A stretch of DNA of 64,000 nt from Flavipsychrobacter sp. (GTDB lineage Bacteria > Bacteroidota > Bacteroidia > Chitinophagales > Chitinophagaceae): NCBI GenBank assembly GCA_016787265.1, contig JAEUVF010000001.1, positions 62,001-126,000 on the forward strand. The letters run 5' to 3'. The position numbers and the translations under genes were made by a program. Positions within the stretch are counted from its first letter, which is position 1. The number at the start of each line of letters is the position of its first letter. Shown in pieces: positions 34,588 through 43,330 of this stretch. The notes under the pieces were generated by a model, which saw only the letters and a program-made list of their open reading frames with translations, was not told the origin of the DNA and made no database searches.

Positions 34588-34965
34588 TTATTGTACTACA
34601 ATGGTTCCGCTTTCAATCAGTACATCATCACTGAATACTTCATAGTAGTAGCGTCCTTTTTCCGGTTTACTGACTACCGTTGTTTCGCGGTTCTTGATTT
34701 TACTCTGCTTCACAAGTACTCCTTTCTGTTTGAAAAGAAGCAACTTGTAAGTGCTTTGGTCATCACCTTTTGCACTGAAGAATAAGACCTTTTGTGAAGT
34801 GTTGGTGTAGATGTTGACTGAATGCCGGTGGTTGTTGTTTAGTTTTTGAATAATAATACTGTCTCTGTCTGTGGGTTGATGGCTGTTTTCGGCCATCGCA
34901 ACTATGCTTCCCATACAACTCGCCATGATCATCCACAGTTGCCGTTTCAGGATCCTGCATTTCAT
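34588..34965 (-). CDS. Small secreted protein of unknown function
   Basis: The 125-residue product begins with a signal peptide (MIMASCMGSIVAMAE region, cleavage near residue 25). The mature portion is a small predicted beta-sandwich: 'SVNIYTNTSQKVLFFSAKGDDQSTYKLLLFKQKGVLVKQSKIKNRETTVVSKPEKG' followed by 'RYYYEVFSDDVLIESGTIVVQ'. The ending (G-x-Y-x-x-x-x...G-x-I-x-V) resembles small Ig-like or type IX sorting-type domains of Bacteroidota, but the protein is too short for cargo plus a sorting domain. No function can be assigned. It lies 28 nt downstream of the DUF6089 gene on the same strand. Confidence 0.7.
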   Translation of the reverse strand: MKCRILKRQLWMIMASCMGSIVAMAENSHQPTDRDSIIIQKLNNNHRHSVNIYTNTSQKVLFFSAKGDDQSTYKLLLFKQKGVLVKQSKIKNRETTVVSKPEKGRYYYEVFSDDVLIESGTIVVQ

Positions 34966-34993
34966 GGGAACGGATTATTGATTACATCGTTGA

Positions 34994-35962
34994 TTAATAC
35001 CTCAGCAATGTCGGGCACCTCATCTGACGGTCACTGTTGCTGGTTCTTGGCAGTTTAAAGCTGAGTTTGAAATTAAATGAATAATAGGCGTCATTCTGTG
35101 TAGGAGTACCCCTTTTATCACCAGGTCCGAAACCTGCAGATGCTCCACTGCTCTGGTCAGTTTTGTTAGCCATTCTGCGGGCAAGCTGTGCTTTTTGGGT
35201 GCCTACTCCAAAATACTGATCAAACAAATCCGGATCAATATAATTCGTGCTTACATCGTCTATATAATCAGTAAATGTTTTGCGATGCAATATCTCGAGT
35301 GAGAGGCTTGTTTTATCGCTCAGAAAATACTTGACACCTAATCCCATTGGAATATTCAGCTGCGTCAGTTTGTATGGTTTGCGATCCGGGTGCTCTGCAA
35401 ATCCCTGTCCTTCTGTGCTTAGTGGTTTCAGGTTTACATATTCACCCGTAAGTGGATCTGTACCCTGGGGGTTATAATTAAACACACCCACTCCAATAAC
35501 ACCATACGGGCGAAATTTGCGATACAGGTCTTCCGGATCCCATTCAAATAATACCGACGGATAAACTTCCGCTACCAACATACCTTCCAGTACCCTGGAA
35601 CGAAAATCGCTGTTTCGAAAACGACGAGCTTCTTCCCAACCACCCTGTCCTTTGATAACAGCATCGTCTCCTGCAATGGTGCCATAATTTGCAGCCAGTC
35701 TCAGTCCAAGTAATGGAGACTGGTAAGCAGTTATATGTGCGCCAACAAAAAAACGGGTTTGTGAAAAGTTATTGTCTTTCAGAAAAGTGGTTCCTTTTCC
35801 GCGGTTACCTCCCAGGTCGCCCAGGAAGTTGGAGGGTCCGATGGTAATGCCCGCCTCGAATTCATTGAAGATTCCGAGTTGTGCAAAACTTGCCTGCGTA
35901 GTTACCAGAGCAACAAGAGATAAGGCACATTTACGCAGGAATAGGGGTAAATGCTGTTTCAT
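34994..35962 (-). CDS. DUF6089-like outer-membrane beta-barrel protein
   Basis: The 322-residue protein has a Sec signal ending 'TQASFAQ' (about 28) followed by 'FNEFEAGITIGPSNFLGDLGGNRG', the typical start of DUF6089 proteins. The remainder consists of amphipathic strands ('KPYKLTQLNIPMGLGVKYFLSDKTSLSLEILHRKTFTDYIDDVSTNY', 'YYSFNFKLSFKL') consistent with an OmpA-like eight-stranded barrel. No OmpA peptidoglycan-binding domain follows. The function of the family is not known. The gene is probably the first of a two-gene unit with the small secreted protein. Confidence 0.8.
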   Translation of the reverse strand: MKQHLPLFLRKCALSLVALVTTQASFAQLGIFNEFEAGITIGPSNFLGDLGGNRGKGTTFLKDNNFSQTRFFVGAHITAYQSPLLGLRLAANYGTIAGDDAVIKGQGGWEEARRFRNSDFRSRVLEGMLVAEVYPSVLFEWDPEDLYRKFRPYGVIGVGVFNYNPQGTDPLTGEYVNLKPLSTEGQGFAEHPDRKPYKLTQLNIPMGLGVKYFLSDKTSLSLEILHRKTFTDYIDDVSTNYIDPDLFDQYFGVGTQKAQLARRMANKTDQSSGASAGFGPGDKRGTPTQNDAYYSFNFKLSFKLPRTSNSDRQMRCPTLLRY

Positions 35963-36080
35963 GAATATCAGATTTTGTTTTCGAACGGTTACTTGGATTA
36001 CTACTATTAACGAGCTTTGGTTGGCTCTCGTATAAGCTTCGTAATCTTTTTTTTAACCTTCGTAAAACTACGATCCGATA

Positions 36081-36533
36081 TTACGATGGCATTTTTACCA
36101 TTTCTATGTGAGGAATCCCATCTTCGAGATAGATTTCTCCTTCCGGTTCAAAGCCCAATGATTGATAAAATTTTTCCAGATAACATTGTGCTCCAATGCG
36201 AATGGGAGCGCTACCCCATAGGTCATAACAGGCTTTTATGGAAACTTCCATCAGGTTCCTTCCAATCCCTGTTCCGCGAACCTGCGGCGAACTTACTACC
36301 CTGCCGATGGACATTTCAGGATAGGAAATTCCCGGTGGTACCAATCGGGTAGAGGCCGCCAGTAATTCTCCTTTCCAGCCCAATAAATGATAGCATTGCT
36401 GGTCTTTGTTATCCATATCGAGAAAGATGCACTGCTGTTCTACTACAAATACTTCACTTCGAAGTCTTAATAATTGATACAACTGATGCGGGATTAACTC
36501 CTCAAAGGATTTGAGTTGCCATTGAATTTTCAT
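36081..36533 (-). CDS. ElaA-like GNAT-family N-acetyltransferase
   Basis: This 150-residue cytoplasmic protein matches ElaA over its full length: N-terminal 'LRSEVFVVEQQCIFLDMDNKDQQCYHLLGW', then the acetyl-CoA-binding segment 'IGRVVSSPQVRGTGIGRNLMEVSI' (R/Q-x-x-G-x-G/A around residue 90) and 'AQCYLEKFYQSLGFEPEGEIYLEDGIPHIEMVK'. It should transfer an acetyl group from acetyl-CoA to an amine; the natural acceptor is not known. It ends a run of genes (rarA, M28 peptidase, elaA) read leftwards, 9 nt after the peptidase gene. Confidence 0.88.
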   Translation of the reverse strand: MKIQWQLKSFEELIPHQLYQLLRLRSEVFVVEQQCIFLDMDNKDQQCYHLLGWKGELLAASTRLVPPGISYPEMSIGRVVSSPQVRGTGIGRNLMEVSIKACYDLWGSAPIRIGAQCYLEKFYQSLGFEPEGEIYLEDGIPHIEMVKMPS

Positions 36534-36542
36534 GTTGCTGTT

Positions 36543-37892
36543 TTATCTGCCAACCTCTGGAACTACCGGTAAACTCTCCTGACCGTTTTCACTTACCGAT
36601 TGAACCGCAAAAAAATAATTATCCTTGGAATACGGTAAACGGATCGATGTTTCTGTTGTAAATATTTTTTTCTGCCAGTGAGCCTCACTGGTTTCTCTCA
36701 TCAATATATAATATCCTTTGGCCTTGCCTGTTGCCGGAGCTTTCCAATACAGATAGCTGGAGTTGGTGAGATTTTTTACATCAATCTTTACTTCTGCCGG
36801 AACGCCCGGTGCACCTGCGAGGTTTGCCAGGCAGGCGAGATTAACGGCGGTGTTTTTTCTCAGGTATTCGAAATCCATGAATTCACGCAGATCTCCATAC
36901 TGCACACCTTTTTCAATTCTTACATCCTGGTGCTGGTGTAGAAAATTTTCGTTCATTTCTGTAATCCGGACTGCAGCATATCCTCTTTGCACAAAGGGAG
37001 TATGATCACCGCCTCTCAGGAAACGGTCGTTTCGATAGATAAGTTTAATTTCAAGATGATCCACATAACGTTCTCCAACTTCTTTTACATATCGTGCCAA
37101 CTGACGGGAAGCTCCATCATTCTCCAGTCCCATACCCCGAATGGATCCTGCTTTTTTATCTAGCTCGTAGGCAGGAAGTCCTTCACTGAATACACGCAGC
37201 CGGGTATTATCAATGATATTGGTTTCATTACTGTTGTTGCTTCCCATAATATCATTATTTAAAACAGCATCAATCTGCCATCCTTCTTTTTTGGCTTTTT
37301 CAGCGAGGAATCCCGCACCCAACAAACCCTGTTCTTCCCCGCTTACTGCAACAAAAATGATCGTAGCTGGATACGCCGTCTGGCTTAGTATTCTTGCGGA
37401 TTCAATAACAGCAGCAACCCCACTGGCATCATCATTGGCACCAGGTGCATCCGCTTTTGCATTCATGACATCAGTAACACGGCTGTCGAGATGACCACTG
37501 ATTAGAAAGATCCGCTTATCATTCGGATCTGTGCCTTTTAAAACAGCCATCGCATTGCCCAGGTTTACCTGCTGGTTAATACGGCGACCATCAGGCTGAA
37601 GGGTAGTGGTATCTACATAGGCGGTCATTCTTCCGTTTGTCCTAACCGCAAACCGGTTGAATTGCTGAACCACCCAACTACGTGCCGCACCAATTCCTCT
37701 TTTTGAATCCGTTGTAGAACTCATGGTATGGCGGGTGCCAAACTTCACCAACTGATCTATATATGCCTGCAATGAATCTGCCGAAACCTGAGAAACCATT
37801 TTTTCTATCAGGGGGTCGCGACTTATAATAGTTTGCGCAACAGTTGCATAACCTGCAGCGGTTAAGGCTAACAATATCAGAGCTTTTATCAT
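36543..37892 (-). CDS. Secreted M28-family zinc aminopeptidase
   Basis: This 449-residue protein starts from ATG 37892, chosen because it opens a signal peptide (MIKALILLALTAAGYATVAQ); the longer frame would overlap rarA. Zinc-peptidase motifs of M28 are in order: 'ISGHLDSRV' (His/Asp), 'APGANDDASGVAAVIESARIL' (bridging Asp), 'SGEEQGLLGA' (catalytic Glu pair) and 'GGDHTPFVQRGYAAVRITE' (final His). A fibronectin-type-III-like C-terminal domain (about 365-449: 'NLTNSSYLYWKAPATGKAKGYYILMRE') follows. It probably trims peptides in the periplasm or outside the cell. The gene lies 13 nt downstream of rarA. Confidence 0.92.
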   Translation of the reverse strand: MIKALILLALTAAGYATVAQTIISRDPLIEKMVSQVSADSLQAYIDQLVKFGTRHTMSSTTDSKRGIGAARSWVVQQFNRFAVRTNGRMTAYVDTTTLQPDGRRINQQVNLGNAMAVLKGTDPNDKRIFLISGHLDSRVTDVMNAKADAPGANDDASGVAAVIESARILSQTAYPATIIFVAVSGEEQGLLGAGFLAEKAKKEGWQIDAVLNNDIMGSNNSNETNIIDNTRLRVFSEGLPAYELDKKAGSIRGMGLENDGASRQLARYVKEVGERYVDHLEIKLIYRNDRFLRGGDHTPFVQRGYAAVRITEMNENFLHQHQDVRIEKGVQYGDLREFMDFEYLRKNTAVNLACLANLAGAPGVPAEVKIDVKNLTNSSYLYWKAPATGKAKGYYILMRETSEAHWQKKIFTTETSIRLPYSKDNYFFAVQSVSENGQESLPVVPEVGR

Positions 37893-37905
37893 AACCGGAA
37901 AGTTA

Positions 37906-39168
37906 TTAATAGTTGTATTTATCCTTCCATCTTTGTTTAAGGAACTTACGGATTTCCTCTTCTCTCGCATTCCTGCCGGGTTTGTAAATAGGGCGACCGC
38001 TTAGCGCATCCGGCAGGTATTCCTGTGGCGAAAAATTCAATTCATAATCATGCGAATACTGGTAACCCTTCCCATATCCCTGGTTCTTCATCAGTTTGGT
38101 GGGAGCATTGCGTAAATGCAAAGGAACCGGTAAATCACCATGCTGTTGCACCAGTGCGATGGCCTCATCTATTGCCAGGTAACTCGCGTTGCTTTTAGCT
38201 GATCCCGCCAGGTAAACCGCGCATTGTGATAAGATAATCCTGGCTTCCGGGTTGCCAATCTTGTGAACGGCATCGAAACAGGCATTGGCTAACAACAACG
38301 CATTCGGGTTGGCATTACCAATGTCTTCGGATGCCAGTATTACCATCCGCCTGGCAATGAATTTGATATCTTCCCCTCCGGCAAGCATTCTTGCCAGCCA
38401 GTATAGGGCACCGTTAGGATCGCTGCCCCGAATGGATTTAATAAACGCAGAAATAATATCATAATGCTGCTCTCCCTGTTTGTCATAAAGCGCTATTTTC
38501 TGCTGAGCCACCTCCATCACCCATTCATCAGTGATACTAACCGGGCTCGTATCACCAGCTGCTTGAACCACAAGCTCCAGCAGATTCAATAACTTACGGG
38601 CATCTCCACCCGAAATCCGGATCAGGGCCGCTGTTTCCTCTAATTGAATCTGTTTTTGCTGTAACCATTCATCCCGTTTCAGCGCGTCCTGCAGCAATTG
38701 GATCATAGCCTGTTCTGTCAAGGCTTTCAGCACATACACCTGGCTCCTGCTTAGTAAGGCACTATTCACTTCAAAAGAAGGATTTTCAGTAGTAGCACCA
38801 ATCAGGGTGATGGTGCCTTTCTCGACTGCACCCAACAAAGCATCCTGTTGCGATTTATTGAAACGATGAATTTCGTCGATAAATAATATAGCGCGCTCCT
38901 GGGATTTGGCCAGCTCGATTACTTCACGCACTTCTTTTACACCGGATGAAATCGCACTTAAGGTATAAAAGGGGCAATCCAGTGTATGTGCAATGATATT
39001 GGCAATAGTTGTCTTGCCTACACCAGGAGGGCCCCATAATATCATGGATGGAACCTTTCCCTGTTCAATGGCATTCCGCAGGATACTGCCCTTTCCGGTG
39101 AGGTGTTCCTGCCCGATTAATTCATCCAGCTTGTGGGGGCGCAATCGCTCTGCTAATGGAACCGGCAT
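37906..39168 (-). CDS. rarA: RarA/MgsA replication-associated recombination AAA+ ATPase
   Basis: This 420-residue clamp-loader-like ATPase acts at stalled replication forks. The start at ATG 39168 gives the canonical beginning '[23 protein letters not shown]'; the frame upstream only reaches a TTG. Walker A 'GPPGVGKT' (46-53), Walker B '[19 protein letters not shown]' (about 100), sensor 1 '[19 protein letters not shown]', and the C-terminal tetramerisation domain with '[33 protein letters not shown]' are all present. Highly conserved in bacteria; assignment is secure. Confidence 0.97.
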   Translation of the reverse strand: MPVPLAERLRPHKLDELIGQEHLTGKGSILRNAIEQGKVPSMILWGPPGVGKTTIANIIAHTLDCPFYTLSAISSGVKEVREVIELAKSQERAILFIDEIHRFNKSQQDALLGAVEKGTITLIGATTENPSFEVNSALLSRSQVYVLKALTEQAMIQLLQDALKRDEWLQQKQIQLEETAALIRISGGDARKLLNLLELVVQAAGDTSPVSITDEWVMEVAQQKIALYDKQGEQHYDIISAFIKSIRGSDPNGALYWLARMLAGGEDIKFIARRMVILASEDIGNANPNALLLANACFDAVHKIGNPEARIILSQCAVYLAGSAKSNASYLAIDEAIALVQQHGDLPVPLHLRNAPTKLMKNQGYGKGYQYSHDYELNFSPQEYLPDALSGRPIYKPGRNAREEEIRKFLKQRWKDKYNY

Positions 39169-39218
39169 GGTACAAATCTTAGTGGACAAATGTACTGGAA
39201 TAGCCGGATTATACCATT

Positions 39219-40163
39219 CTATTGCTGCTGTCTTCCGGCCTGATCTACAGTAGGACGGAAATCCTGGTTACCATTGCCGGGAGGTGTATTTACCTGGTTC
39301 CGTTCTTCAAAGCGATGACCATCTTCATAACCAACCGATACATATACATACAAGTTTTGATGAGCCGGACCTTTAAACGTTCCTTTTACGGGTGAGCAAT
39401 CTGAGAAATTTCTGCCCACAGCCAGTTTTACATGGGTATTGCTGACCCAGATATTGTTGGTGGGGTCAATTCCGCACCAGCCGTAATTGGGTATCCAGCT
39501 TTCCACCCAGGCATGGGTGGCACCTTCACCGCGCAAACCGTTTTTATTCGGACAGATATAACCACTTACATACCGGCTCGGGATCTTCAGGGTTCGCAGC
39601 ACCTGCAACATGACATGCGCAAAATCCTGGCAAACGCCTGAGCGATGTTCGATGATCTGGTCTACTGTTGTTTCGATATCTGTGATGCCTTTGATGTATT
39701 GAAAATATTGATATATAAACTGGCTGCAGTCCTGAACGGTAGCAGCTACGGATTTCCAGGGCTGGTAAATTTGGCGAACGATTTCCTGGATTGCTTCCTG
39801 GCGCTGTATCAATTCCGGTTTGGTTAATTCCAATAAATGCAAGGATTGACTAATCTCCTGCTGCAACTGCTCGAATCCCGTATTGAACACCAGGGTCCGG
39901 TCCGACGGAACCTTCGTGCGAACCACCAGTTTACTCTCTATCACCAGTTCTGCATGTGCCTGATTCAAATTGAATTGCCCGATGCGGTTGCCCCAGTAAT
40001 CGGTGTAGTTTAACATGGCGGGATTTCCGGTAATCTGCAGGTCATGCTCCAGTATTTCCTGCTCTTCGCAGGCATAGGGGAAGATCCGGATTTCGTTATG
40101 GCTTTCGGTAACGGGGCGATCGTATTCGTAACTGGTGATATGATGTATTTTGAATGTTGGCAT
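39219..40163 (-). CDS. Transglutaminase-like cysteine protease/amidase of the ATP-grasp/alpha-E operon
   Basis: This 314-residue protein has an N-terminal bacterial transglutaminase-associated beta domain ('KIHHITSYEYDRPVTESHNEIRIFPY') and a transglutaminase core. The catalytic Cys is in 'HRSGVCQDFAHVML' (about residue 177), the His in 'GATHAWVESWIPNYGW', and the Asp in 'GIDPTNN'. It has no signal peptide, so it is probably cytoplasmic. The last of three genes that occur together in many bacteria: circularly permuted ATP-grasp, alpha-E and transglutaminase. Comparative genomics has proposed a peptide-ligation/removal system in which this would be the cleaving or cross-linking enzyme. The substrate is unknown. 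Confidence 0.9.
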   Translation of the reverse strand: MPTFKIHHITSYEYDRPVTESHNEIRIFPYACEEQEILEHDLQITGNPAMLNYTDYWGNRIGQFNLNQAHAELVIESKLVVRTKVPSDRTLVFNTGFEQLQQEISQSLHLLELTKPELIQRQEAIQEIVRQIYQPWKSVAATVQDCSQFIYQYFQYIKGITDIETTVDQIIEHRSGVCQDFAHVMLQVLRTLKIPSRYVSGYICPNKNGLRGEGATHAWVESWIPNYGWCGIDPTNNIWVSNTHVKLAVGRNFSDCSPVKGTFKGPAHQNLYVYVSVGYEDGHRFEERNQVNTPPGNGNQDFRPTVDQAGRQQQ

Positions 40164-40171
40164 GAGCTAAA

Positions 40172-41113
40172 TTAAGCGTATGAAAAAAAGAGCTGACTGA
40201 AACGCTGGTTGAAATCAAACAGGTCGCGTTTTATTTCCTGCATATATTGTTGTAATCCTTTTTCCTTTAGAACAGAAATATCGGCGTATTCAATTTTACT
40301 ATGCAGTCTGCCAAACTCACGGTAAAGGCTACCTGCTTCTTCACTGTAATTGTCTTTTATTACTTTTTCCAGGTAAAAGCCAATACGGTCGAAACAATAA
40401 CTGGCTGAACGAGTGAACTGTTTGCTGAACAATACCTGCGAAGCTACATGCTGGTTATGATAGGGGCTACGGTAGGTTTTCAGGTATAATTCATATCCCG
40501 ATAAGGAAAGAAGCAGGGTCCTCCAGAACAGGACATCTCTTGAATGTTCCAATGAATAATCAACCTCCGCAAAAAAACGGTCTGCCAGTTCAATGCTGAT
40601 CACAGCTCTTTCCATGAATTTTCCCAGCGTCATAAAATTCCATCCCATATTGCGGGGCATTGTGCTGTCAGTAATGCCGGTGTACAGTGTCATTTGAGTG
40701 CCTAGTTCAGCCAATACATTCAGCGCATCGTTACGCATCAGCTTTTGCTGTAACAGGGGATTGTTGATCAGGTGGTAAAACTGGTTCACCTGTTCCCAGA
40801 CTTCTTTCGTAATATGATCCTGTGCGCCTCTTGCATTTTCCCTCGCCCGGATTACCATTGCACGAATGGAATTTCCATTGGAGGTATCATAAATCAGGTG
40901 CTGTACCAATTGGAGCGGATGCTGATCGAAGAATTCTTTTTTTGCATCCGCTGCCGTGCTGAACATATTGGTCAGTTGCGGCCAGAAATGAACGGCATGA
41001 TCACCCTTGTCAAGCCATAAAGTATAGTTCACATGCAGGATACGTAAGATGGCATCGCTTCTTTCGAGGTAACGGTTGAGCCAGTATAAGGAGTCTGCTA
41101 ATCTGCTTAACAT
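40172..41113 (-). CDS. Alpha-E domain protein (DUF403)
   Basis: The 313-residue, almost fully helical protein begins 'MLSRLADSLYWLNRYLERSDAILRILHVNYTLWLD', the hallmark of the alpha-E family. Charged conserved residues in the first helix (R...YW...RY.ER.) are retained. No enzymatic activity has been shown for the family; it nearly always sits between an ATP-grasp and a transglutaminase gene, as here, with 18 nt and 8 nt gaps to its neighbours. It may bind the substrate or bridge the two enzymes. Confidence 0.92.
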   Translation of the reverse strand: MLSRLADSLYWLNRYLERSDAILRILHVNYTLWLDKGDHAVHFWPQLTNMFSTAADAKKEFFDQHPLQLVQHLIYDTSNGNSIRAMVIRARENARGAQDHITKEVWEQVNQFYHLINNPLLQQKLMRNDALNVLAELGTQMTLYTGITDSTMPRNMGWNFMTLGKFMERAVISIELADRFFAEVDYSLEHSRDVLFWRTLLLSLSGYELYLKTYRSPYHNQHVASQVLFSKQFTRSASYCFDRIGFYLEKVIKDNYSEEAGSLYREFGRLHSKIEYADISVLKEKGLQQYMQEIKRDLFDFNQRFSQLFFSYA

Positions 41114-41131
41114 AGATGTTTCTCTGGTTGT

Positions 41132-42577
41132 TTAGTTGATGATCCAGGTGTCTTTACTGCCTCCGCCCTGGGAGGAGTTTACAACGAGTGAGCCTTCTCG
41201 TAAGGCAACGCGGGTCAGGCCACCGGGTACAATTTTGACGCCGCCCGGACCGAATAACGCAAAGGGTCGCAGATCTACATGCCTTGGTTCAAACCGGTTG
41301 TTGATAAAACAAGGGACGGTCGAGAGACGAATAATCGGTTGAGCAATAAAGTTGCGCGGGTCTTCTTCAACGGATTGTATCATACTGTGAATTTCTTCGT
41401 CGGTTGCAGCATTACCCATCAGCATGCCATAACCTCCCGACTGGTTGGTACGTTTGATTACCATCTCACGGATATGGTCAAACGTAAATTTTCTGGCATC
41501 CGGGTCGGCCAGTTGGTAGGTGGGAACATTCGACAGGATTGGTTCTTCATTCAGATAGTAACGGATCATGGCAGGTACATAGGCATACACTGCCTTGTCG
41601 TCAGCCACGCCGTTGCCAATTGCATTTACCAGGGCAATATTCCCCTTTCGATAAGCTCCGAGAATGCCAGGAATGCCCAATGCACTATCGGGACGAAAAA
41701 CCAGCGGATCCATGTATTCATCATCAATCCGGCGATAGATCACATCCACCTGTTGGAGTCCCAGTGTGGTTTTCATATAAACTTTATGGTTGTCAACTAC
41801 CAGGTCGCGGCCTTCCACCAGCGGAATGCCCATCGACCTCGCCAGGAAAGTATGCTCATAATAGGCTGAATTAAAAACGCCGGGTGTAAGTAATACCACC
41901 GTTGGATGTGCAAGCTGCCTTGGGGCCAATGATACCAAAACATTATAGAGTTCCAGTGGGTAATTGTTTACCATCCGCACTTTGTTGGATGTGAGCATGT
42001 CGGGGAAAATGCGTTTGGTAACTTCCCTGTTTTCCAGCATGTAGGACACGCCGGAGGGAGTCCGCAGGTTATCCTCCAACACATAATAAGAACCATCCTG
42101 ACCTCTGATCAGATCAATACCGGCGATATGCACAAAAATATCATGCGGTACCCGGATGCCGAACACTTCCCTGGTATAATGCGGACAGGAAGCAATCAGT
42201 TCGGCAGGGATAATGCCATCTTTCAAAATCTGCTGATCAGTGTAGATATCTCTCAGAAAAAGATTCAATGCTTTCAGGCGCTGGGTGATGCCTGCTTCAA
42301 TCTGATCCCATTCATTTCCGGGAATGATGCGGGGGATGATGTCAAAGGGGAAAATGCGTTCAATGCCTTCATTGTCGCTGTATACGGTAAAGGTAATGCC
42401 CTGGCTCATGAATAACTCACTCGCGAGGCGATCTTTGTCGTTCAGGCTGCCGGCACTAAGTTGATTTAAGGTTTCAAATACCTGTTGATAAGGCGGCCGT
42501 ACCTGGGATCCATCACACATTTCATCCCAACTCATGGGCACCATGCAGTAGTTGCTGAAAACAGATTGTTCAAGCAT
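41132..42577 (-). CDS. Circularly permuted type 2 ATP-grasp protein (DUF404/DUF407)
   Basis: This 481-residue protein starts from ATG 42577 (the frame extends upstream only to a TTG inside a hairpin). Family motifs include 'MSWDEMCDGSQVRPPYQQVFETLNQLS', 'PFDIIPRIIPGNEWDQIEAGITQRLKALNLFLRDIY', 'IRGQDGSYYVLEDNLRTPSGVSYMLENR' and 'IDDEYMDPLVFRPDSALGIPGILGAYRKGNIALVNAIGNGVADDKAVYAYVPAMIRYYL'. Such enzymes are predicted amide or peptide ligases using ATP. It is the first gene of the three-gene unit with alpha-E and transglutaminase. A hairpin with a T-tract lies in its presumed leader (42594-42632). Confidence 0.92.
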   Translation of the reverse strand: MLEQSVFSNYCMVPMSWDEMCDGSQVRPPYQQVFETLNQLSAGSLNDKDRLASELFMSQGITFTVYSDNEGIERIFPFDIIPRIIPGNEWDQIEAGITQRLKALNLFLRDIYTDQQILKDGIIPAELIASCPHYTREVFGIRVPHDIFVHIAGIDLIRGQDGSYYVLEDNLRTPSGVSYMLENREVTKRIFPDMLTSNKVRMVNNYPLELYNVLVSLAPRQLAHPTVVLLTPGVFNSAYYEHTFLARSMGIPLVEGRDLVVDNHKVYMKTTLGLQQVDVIYRRIDDEYMDPLVFRPDSALGIPGILGAYRKGNIALVNAIGNGVADDKAVYAYVPAMIRYYLNEEPILSNVPTYQLADPDARKFTFDHIREMVIKRTNQSGGYGMLMGNAATDEEIHSMIQSVEEDPRNFIAQPIIRLSTVPCFINNRFEPRHVDLRPFALFGPGGVKIVPGGLTRVALREGSLVVNSSQGGGSKDTWIIN

Positions 42578-42593
42578 AGTTTTGGTTATAGAT

Positions 42594-42632
42594 AAAAAAA
42601 GGTTGTTGCCCCACGTATGGAGCAAGCAACCT
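42594..42632 (-). terminator. Intrinsic terminator, possible attenuator before the ATP-grasp gene
   Basis: On the minus strand AGGTTGCTTGC (42632-42622) pairs with GCAACAACCT (42609-42600), with one bulge, and is followed by T7 (42600-42594). It can end transcription of the 42677-43189 gene, but it also lies 17 nt before the ATP-grasp ATG and downstream of a promoter-like TATATTTG (42646-42639). Confidence 0.75.
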
Positions 42633-42638
42633 GTATTT

Positions 42639-42646
42639 CAAATATA
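42639..42646 (-). promoter_or_regulatory. Candidate -7 element of the ATP-grasp operon promoter
   Basis: TATATTTG on the minus strand fits TAnnTTTG exactly, but there is no TTTG at the usual distance upstream. Transcription from it would begin at or just before the hairpin 42594-42632. Confidence 0.4.
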
Positions 42647-42676
42647 ATGATTCAGTGTGGTATTTGGAGCCGCGAC

Positions 42677-43189
42677 TTACTCTTGGCCGGCAGGGGTATC
42701 AAAAGCATCTGCATGCTGTTTGAGGAGCCGGAAGGTGATTGAAACATGTATCAGCAGGATCAAACCGTAAACCAGCAGAAAATTAAGCATGCTCTTCATG
42801 GTGCCGTACATCATTTCCTCCAGTCCCTCTACTTCTTCTTTCTGCATTGATAAAGCCTGATCAATTGCCGTATTCATCATTTCAGGATTCATTTTAAGAA
42901 CCACAGCGTTCATAAATGCCATTCCTCCCAGCACCAGGGTGCCAATTCCGTTTACGCGGATCAGATCGCGCAGGGAGGGTTTACAATACATATGGGCATC
43001 AATTCCTCTGCTTAAAAACCGGAAACTGCAATAACTGTAAATCACCACACAGGCCATCAGAAAAACAAAAATGAGCATAACGGGGTTGGCCAATGCTGCC
43101 AATAACCCTCCCAATACGAAAAAGGAGATAATTCCGGCGATCGCAAGCAATAAATAAGTCAGTATTCTGTAAAAGATCAGTTTTTTCAT
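42677..43189 (-). CDS. Small integral membrane protein of unknown function
   Basis: The 170-residue protein has four predicted membrane segments: about 5-30, 34-58, 78-98 and 135-158. Between the third and fourth lies an acidic stretch, 'MNPEMMNTAIDQALSMQKEEVEGLEEMM'. I do not recognise the family; similar four-helix proteins are common in Bacteroidota. It is transcribed alone, divergent from the PadR gene and ended by a hairpin terminator. Confidence 0.7.
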   Translation of the reverse strand: MKKLIFYRILTYLLLAIAGIISFFVLGGLLAALANPVMLIFVFLMACVVIYSYCSFRFLSRGIDAHMYCKPSLRDLIRVNGIGTLVLGGMAFMNAVVLKMNPEMMNTAIDQALSMQKEEVEGLEEMMYGTMKSMLNFLLVYGLILLIHVSITFRLLKQHADAFDTPAGQE

Positions 43190-43225
43190 GATGGTTGTTC
43201 CCCGGCCGCAAAAATAAGGTTTTAC

Positions 43226-43266
43226 CCGACCGGTACCGCTTCGCTTTGGCGGATGGTACCGGTCGG
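43226..43266. repeat. Palindrome with CCGACCGGTACC arms upstream of PadR gene
   Basis: CCGACCGGTACC (43226-43237) and GGTACCGGTCGG (43255-43266) are perfect 12-bp inverted arms with a 17-nt centre. The core ACCGGTCGG recurs in a second palindrome at 44339-44383, on the other side of the PadR/membrane gene pair. It is GC-rich in AT-rich surroundings. It may be a REP-like element or a regulator site. Confidence 0.7.
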
Positions 43267-43271
43267 ATGGG

Positions 43272-43308
43272 TTTGGATATTTCGATATTTATACATAATT
43301 TGCTTATG
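43272..43308 (+). promoter_or_regulatory. Candidate PadR promoter with overlapping operator
   Basis: TTTG (43272-43275), 20 nt, then TAATTTG (43296-43302) resembles a Bacteroidota promoter with a -7 box one base short. The inverted repeat CATAA-N5-TTATG (43294-43308) covers this -7 box, as expected for autorepression by the PadR protein encoded 23 nt downstream. Confidence 0.45.
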
Positions 43309-43330
43309 CATTTATAAATTAGGTAATTGC

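Noticed and set aside
34588..34965. Possible type IX secretion sorting domain in the small secreted protein
   Set aside because: The C-terminal strand pattern is suggestive, but at about 100 mature residues there is no cargo domain, and the typical conserved sorting motifs are incomplete.
41279..41869. 196-codon open frame on the plus strand
   Set aside because: It is antisense to the ATP-grasp gene, of low-quality composition and without motifs.
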